Below, in pieces: positions 8,474 to 16,949 of a DNA stretch of 50,052 nucleotides; the stretch's first letter is position 1, and each line of letters starts with the position of its first letter. Location: NCBI GenBank assembly GCA_003248865.1, contig QFPK01000024.1, forward strand, positions 1 through 50,052, given 5' to 3'. Origin of the DNA: Sphingomonas sp. GTDB lineage: Bacteria; Pseudomonadota; Alphaproteobacteria; Sphingomonadales; Sphingomonadaceae. A program made the position numbers and the translations under genes. Below the pieces are notes generated by a model. That model saw only the letters and a program-made list of their open reading frames with translations. It ran no database searches and was not told the origin of the DNA.

Positions 8474-8772
8474 AGCCCGCCCACGCCCCAGCCCATGCCG
8501 AACAGGATCGCTCCAAGCGCAAGCTTTCCGTTCAACTCGCGCGTCTCGGGCAGATTGAAGGCAGCGTCGGCCAAAGGGCGTTCCAGACGTCGCTGGATTA
8601 TCCATGCGATCGCCATCGGAATGATCGCGCCACCCATGACGAATGCCAGCGTCGGGTCCCAGCGTCCGAACAGGTCTAGGAAGCTATGAACGCGCGCCGG
8701 ATCGGCCATACCTGAGATGGCAAGCCCGGCACCGAACAGCATGCCCGAGATCAAGGCCAGGATCGCCTTCAT
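8356..8772 (-). pseudogene. C-truncated YeeE/YedE-family (DUF6691) transporter half
   Basis: It starts normally with MKAILALISGMLFGAGLAIS and runs through two or three membrane segments to the signature GGLCPGPA near residue 105. It then leaves the family abruptly for an unrelated tail. This tail is the same DNA that encodes the sulfide:quinone-reductase-like scrap in another frame. YeeE/YedE proteins import sulfur compounds such as thiosulfate, and in many proteobacteria they are split in two genes next to a sulfide:quinone reductase. The loss of everything after the CPGPA motif suggests it is inactive. Confidence 0.7.
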
Positions 8773-9088
8773 GCGACCCAACCGGCCAAACGCATGATGG
8801 CGACCGTGGCAAAGCCGCTGGCCATGAAAAGAGCAGTCGCAAGCACAGAGCGCAGCGACAGGCGCGAGACCCCGCAGACGCCGTGACCGCTGGTGCAACC
8901 CGAACCGAGACGCGTGCCGAAGCCGACCAGAAGACCAGCGACCACGAGCAGGCTGGGTCCGGGAAAGCTGGCGTCGATAGCCCCCCGCAGCGAAACGATC
9001 AGCGCGCCGAGCGGCAGGCCGAGGATGAACGCGGTCGCGATTCCACGCGGCGCGCCGTTGTCGGCTAGTCCGATGGCACGCGCCCCTT
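8769..9088 (-). pseudogene. N-truncated YeeE/YedE-family transporter half
   Basis: On the minus strand the frame from 9088 reads ARAIGLADNGAPRGIATAFI through GFGTRLGSGCTSGHGVCG, the cysteine-bearing signature of the first YeeE/YedE half. It ends in an ATGA overlap with the DUF6691 gene. The usual N-terminal 40-50 residues are absent. A TAA lies just upstream in frame, and no ATG or GTG start is available. The preceding membrane-protein gene runs straight into this sequence in another frame, which marks a deletion junction near 9070-9090. Confidence 0.7.
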
Positions 9089-9508
9089 AGCGGTCGCCGC
9101 GTAGATCGAATAGGAGACGAGGCGGCCTGCGAAAAACGCGGCAGTGAAGTGAAGAAGGCGTACCTTTGCCAGTCCCGCCGCGGCAAACAATTGCGCTGAT
9201 GGCAAGGGCGACAGAGCAAACAAACCAAGCCCGAGGATCATATTGCGCGGCCGCGCTTCTAGCGCTTCGCGCGCAGCGCCGAGATTGCGCTTCTGTTTTT
9301 CCGGTAGGCGGCCGCCGAGAAACCGGAAGCTATGGGCGAGCAACAGCCGCCCCAAGGCGGCGGCAAGCGCGCTAACGATGACGATCGATGCGATCGGCAG
9401 CTCACTGTTTAGACCATAGAAGACGATGATCGACCAGGTGGGTGGTCCGAAGGCAGGCAGGAGGTTGATGCCCAAAACGATCAGGAACAAGAGGAGGAAG
9501 GAAGTCAT
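9065..9508 (-). CDS. small multi-spanning membrane protein, C-terminus fused
   Basis: This protein of about 147 residues has four hydrophobic stretches, with PPTWSIIVFYGL near the start and FALSPLPSAQLFAAAGLA in the middle. The pattern resembles small DedA/VTT-like or small-molecule export membrane proteins, but I cannot name the family with confidence. The ATG at 9508 has GGAGGAAGGAAG upstream. An upstream in-frame ATG at 9676 lacks one and runs across the direct-repeat box. The last few residues (GRVPSD) come from the YeeE/YedE sequence read out of frame, so the C-terminus is not native. Confidence 0.6.
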   Translation of the reverse strand: MTSFLLLFLIVLGINLLPAFGPPTWSIIVFYGLNSELPIASIVIVSALAAALGRLLLAHSFRFLGGRLPEKQKRNLGAAREALEARPRNMILGLGLFALSPLPSAQLFAAAGLAKVRLLHFTAAFFAGRLVSYSIYAATAKGRVPSD

Positions 9509-9613
9509 GATCCGGCTAGAATTGGCAATCCCCGCCAATTCAAGCTCCGATGCTGACCGACAAGAAGTCGGCTTACATCCCGAATGTTGCCCACATGATT
9601 GAACGATACGGCT

Positions 9614-9630
9614 CGTCAGGGTTCCGTCAG
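9614..9630 (+). promoter_or_regulatory. direct-repeat box A (upstream of katG)
   Basis: CGTCAGGGTTCCGTCAG: two GTCAG half-sites whose starts are 11 bases apart, on one face of the helix. Tandem half-sites with this period are typical for OmpR/PhoB-family regulators. An OmpR-type regulator is encoded at 15234. Confidence 0.65.
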
Positions 9631-9692
9631 GAAAGTTTGGAATCCCCATGCCGCCTTGTGAGGACATGATGAGCAAACTGCGATCCCATCAT
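9614..9692 (+). repeat. duplicate of the VIT1 gene promoter and first codons
   Basis: The stretch 9614-9690 aligns without gaps to 13646-13722, the promoter and first codons of the VIT1 gene. Both have a CGTCAGGGTT(C/T)CGTCAG box exactly 55 bases before ATGAGC, then GAGGACAT(G/T) as ribosome-binding sequence, then codons for MSKLRSH or MSRLRTH. Homology stops after about eight codons. The rest of 9509-9885 holds no intact gene. It forms the leader of katG, which now lies downstream of this copied promoter. Confidence 0.7.
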
Positions 9693-9893
9693 AGGTCCGT
9701 CGAAACCCGCCGATCGCGCGGCGCTGACCGCCTACCTGAAATCCCCGGCCCAATGAACGGTCGCGTCATCCCCTCCCCTAATTCCGATTTTGTATGGCGG
9801 CGCCTGCTGTCGTGCGGCACGGGCGGCACGGGCGGCCCAACCGTCCACGGGACTCCCACTTCTTCAACCACAACAGGAGGACATAATGCGTAG
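9669..9893 (+). pseudogene. remnant reading frame overlapping the katG start
   Basis: It starts as a VIT1-like N-terminus (MSKLRSH) behind a good ribosome-binding sequence, then changes to low-complexity residues unlike any family. It ends at 9893, eight bases inside katG. It is probably the stump of a deleted transporter gene. Because it ends over the katG start codon it could couple translation to katG, but nothing shows that it is made. Confidence 0.35.
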
Positions 9894-12087
9894 GACAACA
9901 ATATCTTTATTGGCGATAGCCGTCATGGCGATCTCGCCGGCCGCCTTCGCCCAAAGCGCGGCACCGACGGCCAAGGAATGGTATCCCAAAAGCCTCGATC
10001 TGAGGTCGTTGCGTCAGCACGAAGCGCAATCCAATCCCTATGGTGCGGACTATGACTATGCGAAGGAATTCGCCTCGCTTGATCTCGATGCGGTCAAAGC
10101 CGACATCCGCAAGGTTTTGACCACTTCGCAGCCGTGGTGGCCTGCGGATTATGGGCATTATGGCCCCTTCTTCATCCGCATGGCCTGGCATGGTGCGGGC
10201 ACCTATCGCACCGGGGACGGCCGCGGCGGCGCCGGTGGTGGCGAGCAGCGTTTCGAGCCGCTGAATAGCTGGCCCGACAATGTGAGCCTCGACAAGGCGC
10301 GCCGGCTAATCTGGCCGATCAAGCAGAAATATGGCCGCAAGCTCTCCTGGGGCGACCTGATGGTTCTGACCGGCAACGTCGCCCTAGAGGATATGGGCTT
10401 CAAGACCATCGGCTTCGCGGGCGGCCGCGTCGATGCCTGGCAGCCGGACCTCGTCTTCTGGGGACCGGAAACCAAGATGATGATGGACGAACGGCGGGAC
10501 GAGAAGGGTAATCTTCGCGGACCGCTGGCAGCGACACAGATGGGTCTTATCTACGTCAATCCCGAAGGTCCGAGCGGTAATCCCGATCCGTTGGCGGCGG
10601 CGGCTGATATTCGCCGTGCCTTCGGAGCCATGGCAATGAGCGACGAGGAAACCGCCGCGCTGATCGCTGGTGGCCATACCTTCGGCAAAGCGCATGGCGC
10701 GCATAAACCCGATGATTGCGTCGGCGGCGATCCCGGCGTCGCGCCGATCGAACAGCAGGGCCTCGGCTGGGCCAACAAATGCGGTAAGGGCAATGCGGAA
10801 GATACGGTCTCCAGCGGCCTGGAAGGCGCATGGTCGGCCAATCCGATCACCTTCACCACGCAGTATCTCGACAACCTCTACGGCTTCACCTGGGTGAAGA
10901 CCAAGAGCCCCGCCGGCGCGGTGCAGTGGGTGCCCAGCGACCCGGCAGCGACGGCCCTGGTGCCCGACGCCCATGTCGCGGGCAAAACGCACGCGCCGAT
11001 CATGTTCACCACCGACATCGCGATGCGGGAAGATCCGGGCTTCCGGAAGATCACCTCGCGCTGGCGCGAGCATCCGGAAGAATTCGCCGTCGCCTTCGCT
11101 CGCGCCTGGTTCAAGCTGACCCACCGCGACGTCGGGCCGCAGACCCGCTATCTCGGAAAGGACGTCCCGAACCAGACCTTCGTCTGGCAAGACCCGCTGC
11201 CCAAGGCTGACTATGCGATGATCGACAACAACGACGTCGCGCAGCTCAAGGCCAAGATCGTCGCTTCCGGCCTCTCCACCGGCGAACTGGTGCGTGCGGC
11301 TTGGGCCTCGGCCTCGACCTACCGGGACACAGATGGCCGCGGTGGCGCCAATGGCGCTCGCGTCGGCCTCGACCCGCAACGCAATTGGGTGGTCAACGAT
11401 CCGGCAGAGCTGAAGAAGGTGCTGGCGGCTTACACGCGCATCCAGGCGGACTTCATCAAGGGCCGCAAGGACGGTAAGCAAGTGTCGCTGGCTGATCTCA
11501 TCGTGCTGGGCGGGAACACCGCTGTCGAGCAGGCGGCGGATCGGGCAGGACAGCGGGTTTCGGTCCCCTTCACGCCGGGCCGGGTCGATGCATTGCAGAC
11601 ACAGACCGACGTTGCCTCCTTCGCCTTCCTCGAACCGAAGGCCGATGGATTCCGCAACTACTATTCGGCTAGGGCCGATCTCGGCCCGGCTGAATCGCTG
11701 GTCGACAAGGCCGATAGCCTTGGCCTGACGGTCGCCGAAATGACGGTGCTCGTCGGTGGTATGCGCTCGCTCGGCGCCAATGCCGGAAACACTCGACATG
11801 GTGTCTTCACCGCTCGCCCCGGCAACCTGTCCAACGACTTCTTTGTCAACCTGCTGTCGATGAACACGGTCTGGGTGAAGTCGGTCGGCTCGCCGGGGCT
11901 CTACGAAGGCAAGGACCGCGCGTCCGGCGCCGCGAAGTGGACGGCCACCCCGGTGGATCTCGTGTTCGGCTCCAATTCAGAGCTGCGCGCGGTGTCCGAA
12001 GTCTATGCCTCGGACGATGCGAAGCAGAAGTTTGTGGACGACTTCGTGCGGGCCTGGACCAAGGTCATGAACGCCGACCGTAGTTAG
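9886..12087 (+). CDS. katG: catalase-peroxidase KatG, exported form
   Basis: A 733-residue bifunctional haem catalase-peroxidase that removes hydrogen peroxide. The ATG at 9886 follows CAGGAGG by five bases. It opens with a signal peptide (MRRTTISLLAIAVMAISPAA, likely cut after AFA), so the enzyme should be periplasmic. Most KatG proteins are cytoplasmic. Distal residues Arg98, Trp101 and His102 are in FIRMAWHGAG, and the proximal haem ligand is His264 in GGHTFGKAHG. Tyr223 and Met249 complete the Trp-Tyr-Met crosslink needed for catalase activity. The C-terminal duplicated domain is present. The gene is downstream of box A and so may belong to the two-component regulon. Confidence 0.95.
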   Translation: MRRTTISLLAIAVMAISPAAFAQSAAPTAKEWYPKSLDLRSLRQHEAQSNPYGADYDYAKEFASLDLDAVKADIRKVLTTSQPWWPADYGHYGPFFIRMAWHGAGTYRTGDGRGGAGGGEQRFEPLNSWPDNVSLDKARRLIWPIKQKYGRKLSWGDLMVLTGNVALEDMGFKTIGFAGGRVDAWQPDLVFWGPETKMMMDERRDEKGNLRGPLAATQMGLIYVNPEGPSGNPDPLAAAADIRRAFGAMAMSDEETAALIAGGHTFGKAHGAHKPDDCVGGDPGVAPIEQQGLGWANKCGKGNAEDTVSSGLEGAWSANPITFTTQYLDNLYGFTWVKTKSPAGAVQWVPSDPAATALVPDAHVAGKTHAPIMFTTDIAMREDPGFRKITSRWREHPEEFAVAFARAWFKLTHRDVGPQTRYLGKDVPNQTFVWQDPLPKADYAMIDNNDVAQLKAKIVASGLSTGELVRAAWASASTYRDTDGRGGANGARVGLDPQRNWVVNDPAELKKVLAAYTRIQADFIKGRKDGKQVSLADLIVLGGNTAVEQAADRAGQRVSVPFTPGRVDALQTQTDVASFAFLEPKADGFRNYYSARADLGPAESLVDKADSLGLTVAEMTVLVGGMRSLGANAGNTRHGVFTARPGNLSNDFFVNLLSMNTVWVKSVGSPGLYEGKDRASGAAKWTATPVDLVFGSNSELRAVSEVYASDDAKQKFVDDFVRAWTKVMNADRS

Positions 12088-12266
12088 GCGACCTTCTAGC
12101 TATTGGTTGGACGTGGAGCGGCGGCGTTGCCCCCTGGCGCCGCCGCTCCCGATCCTCCCGTGGCCAGCCGCCACCGAGTGGTCCGAGTTGATTGTCAGTG
12201 CATCGTGGCGAGGGGTTTTGAAGTGCTTGCCTCTAGCTCGGCGCGTAGGAGCACAGAACCCTGTCC

Positions 12267-13502
12267 ATGGACGACGTCGGCCTCATTCACCACCTCCCGG
12301 TTGCGCTGGGCATCGGCCTGTTGATCGGAGCGGAGCGCGAGCGGCGCAAGGTCCACCGTCCGGCCGCAGCGGGGCTGCGCACCTTCACGATCGCTGCCTT
12401 ACTGGGCTGTGGTGCAGCTCTGATGCCGCAGCAGTGGATGATCGCGATCGTGATGCTGTGCATGACCGCGCTGGCCCTGCTGAGCAGTTGGCGCAGGCGC
12501 AATACAACCGACCCCGGCATCACCACGGAAGTTAGCCTCGTCGCCACTACGCTGCTTGGGGCGCTTGCCGTAACTGCGCCGTTGCTGGCGGGGGCTCTTG
12601 CGGTGCTGATCGCGATCGTGCTGGCAGCCCGCGATCCGCTCCATCGCTTCGTCGGACAGACGATCAGCGCGGACGAGATTGCGGATATCCTGCTGATCGC
12701 CGGCGCCACCCTGATCGTGCTGCCGATGTTGCCGGACCGGCAGATGGGGCCATTCGACGCGCTCAATCCGCATTCGATCTGGATGGTCGTTGTCATGATC
12801 CTCGGGATCAACGCGCTGGGCCAGGTGGCGACGCGGCTATTGGGTGCGCGCCTGGGGGTGCCCGCACTAGGCCTCATCTCGGGGCTCGTTTCCAGCTCGG
12901 CAACTATCGGGGCCATGGGTGCCTGGGTTCGCGCCAATCCCGCCTCCGCCGCGGCGGGTGCGGCAGCGGCGGTTCTATCGACCGTCGCCAATTATGCGCA
13001 GATGGCCGTGGTGATCGAGGCAACGGACCATCGTACCTTTCTTGCTACCATCCTGCCGGTGGGCGCAGCCGGACTGGCCGCACTTTTGTCGGGCGGATGG
13101 TTGACCCTCGCGGCCTGGCGCGAGGTTACGGCTGAACCGCCGAGAATGAGCAGGTCCTTCAATCTGCTGATGGCACTGACCTTTGCCGCCACGGTGGCGA
13201 TCATGCTGATGTCCGCAGCGGCCCTCAGAGCCTGGTTCGGGGATGCTGGGCTTATCGCCGTAGCCGCGATCGGCGGGGTGCTGGACGTTCATGCCGCGGT
13301 GATTTCATTAGCGGCACAGGTCGCCGACGGCACGATGGCCGCGCCGCAAGCCATCCTTCCTATCCTGACCGCCTGCACCACCAGTACCCTCGCCAAGATT
13401 TTCTTTTCCGCAACGGTGGGAACGCGCGCCTTTGCCGCCCGTGTCATTCCAGCCCAGTTACTGATCATCGGCGCGGCATGGCTGACGGTCTTTGTTGGCT
13501 GA
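12267..13502 (+). CDS. MgtC/SapB-related DUF4010 membrane protein
   Basis: A 411-residue integral membrane protein with about 11-12 hydrophobic segments. The N-terminal part (ALGIGLLIGAERERRK then GLRTFTIAALLG) is the MgtC/SapB-type domain. The later part, including SGLVSSSATIGAMGAW and GGVLDVHAAVISLAAQ, is the DUF4010 domain. The function of DUF4010 proteins is not established; linked MgtC proteins act in magnesium-limited or stress growth. It lies between katG and the VIT1 gene on the same strand, with about 180 non-coding bases before it, so it could have its own promoter. Confidence 0.85.
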   Translation: MDDVGLIHHLPVALGIGLLIGAERERRKVHRPAAAGLRTFTIAALLGCGAALMPQQWMIAIVMLCMTALALLSSWRRRNTTDPGITTEVSLVATTLLGALAVTAPLLAGALAVLIAIVLAARDPLHRFVGQTISADEIADILLIAGATLIVLPMLPDRQMGPFDALNPHSIWMVVVMILGINALGQVATRLLGARLGVPALGLISGLVSSSATIGAMGAWVRANPASAAAGAAAAVLSTVANYAQMAVVIEATDHRTFLATILPVGAAGLAALLSGGWLTLAAWREVTAEPPRMSRSFNLLMALTFAATVAIMLMSAAALRAWFGDAGLIAVAAIGGVLDVHAAVISLAAQVADGTMAAPQAILPILTACTTSTLAKIFFSATVGTRAFAARVIPAQLLIIGAAWLTVFVG

Positions 13503-13645
13503 CACAATGCACCACGTCGGAGGGGTTGGTCCATGCGCGCGCACTTCCCAGCGCCAGTCAAACGAGAGCCGCGGCCCCGGTGAGATGGCGGCCAGGGCTG
13601 CCGCGCCGGCGGTCTATATCATCCATGCCAGTGCGCGATGCCGGC

Positions 13646-13662
13646 CGTCAGGGTTTCGTCAG
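13646..13662 (+). promoter_or_regulatory. direct-repeat box B (upstream of VIT1 gene)
   Basis: CGTCAGGGTTTCGTCAG, two GTCAG half-sites 11 bases apart, 55 bases before the VIT1 start codon. It matches boxes A, C and D at 15-16 of 17 positions. Confidence 0.65.
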
Positions 13663-13700
13663 AAAAGGCTGACAACCACCCTATGCTTTGCGAGGACATT

Positions 13701-14402
13701 ATGAGCAGATTGCGAACCCATCCTGAGCGTCATGCGGTGTCACGCATCGGTTGGTTGCGTGCCGCTGTACTCGGCGCCAACGACGGGATCGTGTCGACGG
13801 CCAGCCTGATCGTCGGCGTTGCCGCTTCAGGCGCCGAAAAGTCGGGGATATTGGTGGCTGGCGCAGCAGCGCTGGTCGCAGGCGCGATGTCCATGGCCGC
13901 CGGGGAATATGTGTCGGTGAGTTCGCAGGCCGATACGGAGAAAGCCGATCTCGCCCGAGAAGGCGGCGAGTTGGCCGGTCAACCAGACCTTGAGCGCAAT
14001 GAACTGGCCGAGATTTACGTGGCGCGCGGGCTCGACAAGGACTTGGCGCTTCGCGTCGCTGATCAGCTTATGGCCAGCGACGCGCTGGGCGCCCATGCGC
14101 GCGATGAACTTGGCATTTCCGAAGTCGTGACCGCCCGTCCACTCCAGGCGGCGCTCACCTCCGCGGCGACCTTCAGTACAGGCGCGCTCATGCCGCTGGC
14201 ACTGGTCGCTGTCGCGCCGCGCGCCAGTCTCGTGCCGATCGAGATCGCCGCGACATTGCTGTTCCTCATACTGCTCGGTACGCTCGGCGCATGGGCCGGT
14301 GGCGCGCAGCCGGTGCGCTCGGTCTTGCGGGTGACATTCTGGGGGGCGCTCGCCATGGCGGCAACAGCAGGGATCGGGCGGCTGTTCGGGACGGTCGTAT
14401 AG
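13701..14402 (+). CDS. VIT1/CCC1 family iron/manganese transporter
   Basis: A protein of about 233 residues of the VIT1/CCC1 family, which move Fe2+ or Mn2+ out of the cytoplasm. GANDGIVSTASLIVGVA forms the first membrane helix, and MSMAAGEYVSVSSQADTEKA the second helix with the conserved metal-binding end. A cytoplasmic helical region (about 75-130) with acidic residues follows, then three more membrane segments. I chose the ATG at 13701 (GCGAGG eight bases upstream, MSRLRTHPE as in relatives) over ATGs at 13638 and 13683. Box B lies 55 bases upstream. It probably protects against toxic iron or manganese together with KatG. Confidence 0.88.
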   Translation: MSRLRTHPERHAVSRIGWLRAAVLGANDGIVSTASLIVGVAASGAEKSGILVAGAAALVAGAMSMAAGEYVSVSSQADTEKADLAREGGELAGQPDLERNELAEIYVARGLDKDLALRVADQLMASDALGAHARDELGISEVVTARPLQAALTSAATFSTGALMPLALVAVAPRASLVPIEIAATLLFLILLGTLGAWAGGAQPVRSVLRVTFWGALAMAATAGIGRLFGTVV

Positions 14403-14413
14403 CCCCTCGTTCT

Positions 14414-14430
14414 CGTCAGGATTCGGTCAG
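14414..14430 (+). promoter_or_regulatory. direct-repeat box C (upstream of cytochrome b561 gene)
   Basis: CGTCAGGATTCGGTCAG, with the 11-base period and 56 bases before the start codon. CCTAGC follows eight bases after the box, as it does after box D, and may be the -10 region. Confidence 0.65.
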
Positions 14431-14469
14431 ACAATCTGCCTAGCCCTTCCTTCGGGAAGGAAGAATTGT

Positions 14470-15159
14470 ATGACAAATCTCGCTCAGGCGGACACGTTGA
14501 AGGTCTGGGACGCGCCGCTGCGATTGTTCCATTGGCTGCTCGTTCTGGCCATTCTGGTGGCTTTTCTATCGTCCGAAGACGACAGCCCGATCGCCAGTTG
14601 GCATATGGTGGCAGGATGGTGCGCCGCTGTGCTGCTGGCGTTTCGCTTGGTCTGGGGCCTGGTCGGCGGCGAACATGCCCGCTTTGCGCGTTTCATCAAA
14701 CCGACGGCGATCGGCTCGCATGTGCGCGAGCTGTTCGCCGGCCGTCCGGAACGCTCCGTCGGACACAATCCGCTCGGAGCGATCGCCGTCCTCGCCCTGC
14801 TTGGCCTGACCGGAATCGTCCTTTGGAGCGGTGTTAGCGTCGCGGCGCACAAGCTCGACAAGGATTTCCACGAAACGCTTGCCTATGGCTTGCTGGCGCT
14901 CGTCGCCCTCCATGTCGGCGCCGTTGTCCTGATGTCGTTTCTCACTCGTGAAAATCTGGTTCGCGCGATGGTCACCGGCCGCAAGAGAGCCGGTCTTCAT
15001 CCTGATACTCGTGACGCGCGGGCGCCCGGAGCACTTGCGCTGCTGGTCGGCAGCGCCACCATCATCCTGGCGGTGATCCTGATCCTTCGGAGCGAGCCGA
15101 CCGCGTTCACACCGCATATGCGCGATGGCGCCCATGAACATCACGAGGACAAGGATTGA
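14470..15159 (+). CDS. cytochrome b561-type membrane electron carrier
   Basis: A 229-residue membrane protein with four main hydrophobic helices and histidines placed as bis-haem ligands: His21 (RLFHWLL), His45 (ASWHMVAGW), His134 and His148 (VALHVGAVVL). This is the pattern of the cytochrome b561/Ni-Fe-hydrogenase b-type family, which passes electrons from the quinone pool to partner proteins. The C-terminal tail is rich in histidine and acidic residues (HMRDGAHEHHEDKD) and could bind metal. GGAAGGAAG precedes the ATG. Box C upstream links it to the two-component system. Its redox partner is not visible. Confidence 0.85.
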   Translation: MTNLAQADTLKVWDAPLRLFHWLLVLAILVAFLSSEDDSPIASWHMVAGWCAAVLLAFRLVWGLVGGEHARFARFIKPTAIGSHVRELFAGRPERSVGHNPLGAIAVLALLGLTGIVLWSGVSVAAHKLDKDFHETLAYGLLALVALHVGAVVLMSFLTRENLVRAMVTGRKRAGLHPDTRDARAPGALALLVGSATIILAVILILRSEPTAFTPHMRDGAHEHHEDKD

Positions 15160-15233
15160 AGACTTCTGACGGCCCCCTGCTAGAACGGATCATGGCCAGC
15201 GATCATCATCTCCCTCGAAGGTTCCAGTGATTC

Positions 15234-15911
15234 ATGCGTCTTCTCGTCATCGAAGATAATGCGCGAATGGCAGCGCTGGTCGCAGACGGCCTCCAGCGCC
15301 GGAACTTCGTGTGTGATGTCGCCCATAGCCTTGCAGCGGCCGAGGATGCGATGGGCGGCGCAACCTATGACGCGATCGTGCTCGACCTTGGGCTACCCGA
15401 TGGCGACGGAACCGACTGGCTTACGAGCCGCCGAAAATATCACGAGATGCCGCCCGCGATCATGCTGACCGCGCGCGGGGCATTGGAGGATCGCATCACG
15501 GGCCTCGATGCCGGAGCGGATGACTATCTCGTGAAGCCGGTCGAGATCGATGAACTTGCAGCGCGCATCCGCGCGCTGCTACGTCGCCCCGGCGTGCGGA
15601 TACAGCCGGTGATCGAGGTAGGACGACTATATTTCGACGTCGCCAACCGCACCGCCCGCGCTGGCGATCAGGAGATCGATCTGTCGCGCCGCGAAGCCGA
15701 TCTGCTGGAATTGTTGATGCGGCACGCGGGAACGGTCGTGCATCGCGCCGTGATTGAGAATGCCCTTTATAGTTTCAGCGATCCTGTGACGCCCAATGCT
15801 ATCGAGGCCACGATCTCGCGGGTGCGGCGCAAGCTGGAGGATGCTCACGTCACCGGCGCGCTCCATACCGTTCGAGGCGTTGGCTATATGCTGAAGGACA
15901 ATGGCGCGTGA
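15234..15911 (+). CDS. OmpR/PhoB-family response regulator
   Basis: This 225-residue regulator has a receiver domain at 1-115 with acidic pocket Glu7/Asp8, phosphoacceptor Asp51 (VLDLGLPDG), Thr79 and Lys101, all in place. The C-terminal winged helix (about 130-222) ends in EATISRVRRKL and RGVGYML, typical of the QseB/PmrA/TctD group. The histidine kinase gene overlaps its stop by four bases (GTGA). I infer that it binds the four CGTCAGG-type direct-repeat boxes, because OmpR-family dimers bind tandem half-sites 10-11 bases apart. No box is seen in front of its own gene. Confidence 0.93.
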   Translation: MRLLVIEDNARMAALVADGLQRRNFVCDVAHSLAAAEDAMGGATYDAIVLDLGLPDGDGTDWLTSRRKYHEMPPAIMLTARGALEDRITGLDAGADDYLVKPVEIDELAARIRALLRRPGVRIQPVIEVGRLYFDVANRTARAGDQEIDLSRREADLLELLMRHAGTVVHRAVIENALYSFSDPVTPNAIEATISRVRRKLEDAHVTGALHTVRGVGYMLKDNGA

Positions 15912-16924
15912 CCGATCGCCGATCCGTATCGCGACGCCTCAAACGCGGCCTGGGCCTGATCGGTCTGGTCGGCACCTTCCTGCTGCTGGCTGCTGTCGTC
16001 TTCTTCTACAGTTTCACCTTCGCCCATCTCGATGCGCAAGCGGCGATGGCGCGCGCCAGCCGCGAAATGCTTGAGCATGTTGCGCTGCCGGTGGCGATTC
16101 TGATGATCCCCGTTACCGTGCTTGTGCTTCGCGTGATCCGCCAGGCATTCCGACCGCTCGAAGAGGTAGCGGCGGAGATCGAGGCGGTGCAAGGCCATGA
16201 GCGCGGCTTCCGTATCGACAATTCGCAGATGCCTACCGAAGCGCTGCCTTTCACTAGCGCCGTCAACGACCTGCTCGCGCGCCTCGACGAAGCGGCGAAG
16301 CGCCAGGAAGCCTTCGCCGCCGATGTCGCGCACGAACTGCGCACACCGCTCGCCTTGCTGTCCCTCGAACTCGATCGGTTGGAGCATGACGATGCGGAGC
16401 GGCTCAAAAAGGATGTCGCGGCAATGCGTCGGCTGATCGATCAGCTCATGCTGCTGGCGCAGATCGATGCCGATGCAGTCGCCCAGATCCCGCTGGCGCA
16501 GATATCGCTGAGCGATGTGGCAAGCGATGTCGTCGGGGCGGCCGCGCCGGCCATCATTGCCGGAGGCAAGACCATTGAACTCGTGACTGGCATTCACGCG
16601 CCCGTCACGCGGGGTCGGCGCGAGGCGATTTCGGCGGCGCTGCGCAACCTCATCGAGAACGCCGTGCGGGTGACTCCGGCCGGCGGCGCCATCCAGGTGC
16701 TTGTTGGTCCGGGTGCAAGCATCAGCGTGCGTGACGAAGGGCCTGGCCTGCCGCCAGACCGGCTACGCAATCTCGTGCAACGCCATCGCCGCGCCGATCA
16801 TGCCAGCAAGGACGGCGCTGGGCTTGGCCTCGCCATCGTCGAGCGGATCATGGCCGCGCACGAAGGCACGCTCGAGACCGATCCCGATCGCCATGATTTG
16901 ATACTGCGCTTCCCCGAACCCTGA
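15908..16924 (+). CDS. sensor histidine kinase
   Basis: A 338-residue kinase, partner of the upstream regulator. The likely GTG start overlaps the regulator stop by four bases. Two membrane helices (about 18-38 and 58-76) enclose a periplasmic loop of only about 20 residues, so sensing may occur in or near the membrane. A HAMP-like linker follows, then His142 in ADVAHELRTPLALL, Asn251 in NLIENAV, DEGPGLP, and GAGLGLAIVERI. All kinase motifs are intact. The stimulus is unknown. The genes it seems to control (KatG, metal transporter, RND pump) suggest metal or oxidative envelope stress. Confidence 0.92.
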   Translation: MTDRRSVSRRLKRGLGLIGLVGTFLLLAAVVFFYSFTFAHLDAQAAMARASREMLEHVALPVAILMIPVTVLVLRVIRQAFRPLEEVAAEIEAVQGHERGFRIDNSQMPTEALPFTSAVNDLLARLDEAAKRQEAFAADVAHELRTPLALLSLELDRLEHDDAERLKKDVAAMRRLIDQLMLLAQIDADAVAQIPLAQISLSDVASDVVGAAAPAIIAGGKTIELVTGIHAPVTRGRREAISAALRNLIENAVRVTPAGGAIQVLVGPGASISVRDEGPGLPPDRLRNLVQRHRRADHASKDGAGLGLAIVERIMAAHEGTLETDPDRHDLILRFPEP

Positions 16925-16949
16925 CTGCCGATTGACCTGTCGCCTGTCT

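Noticed and set aside
8356..9228. A 290-residue protein starting at 9228 that includes DUF6691
   Set aside because: The first 150 residues are the YeeE/YedE half read out of frame; the family sequence begins at MKAILALISG (8772).
10384..11799. 471-codon frame antisense to katG
   Set aside because: It lies entirely within katG, has shadow composition and no start signal; katG has all catalytic residues.
14445..14460. CCTTCC-TTCG-GGAAGG hairpin before the cytochrome b561 gene as an RNA thermometer or attenuator
   Set aside because: If the promoter follows box C, transcription would begin inside the hairpin, so the stem would not form in the RNA.
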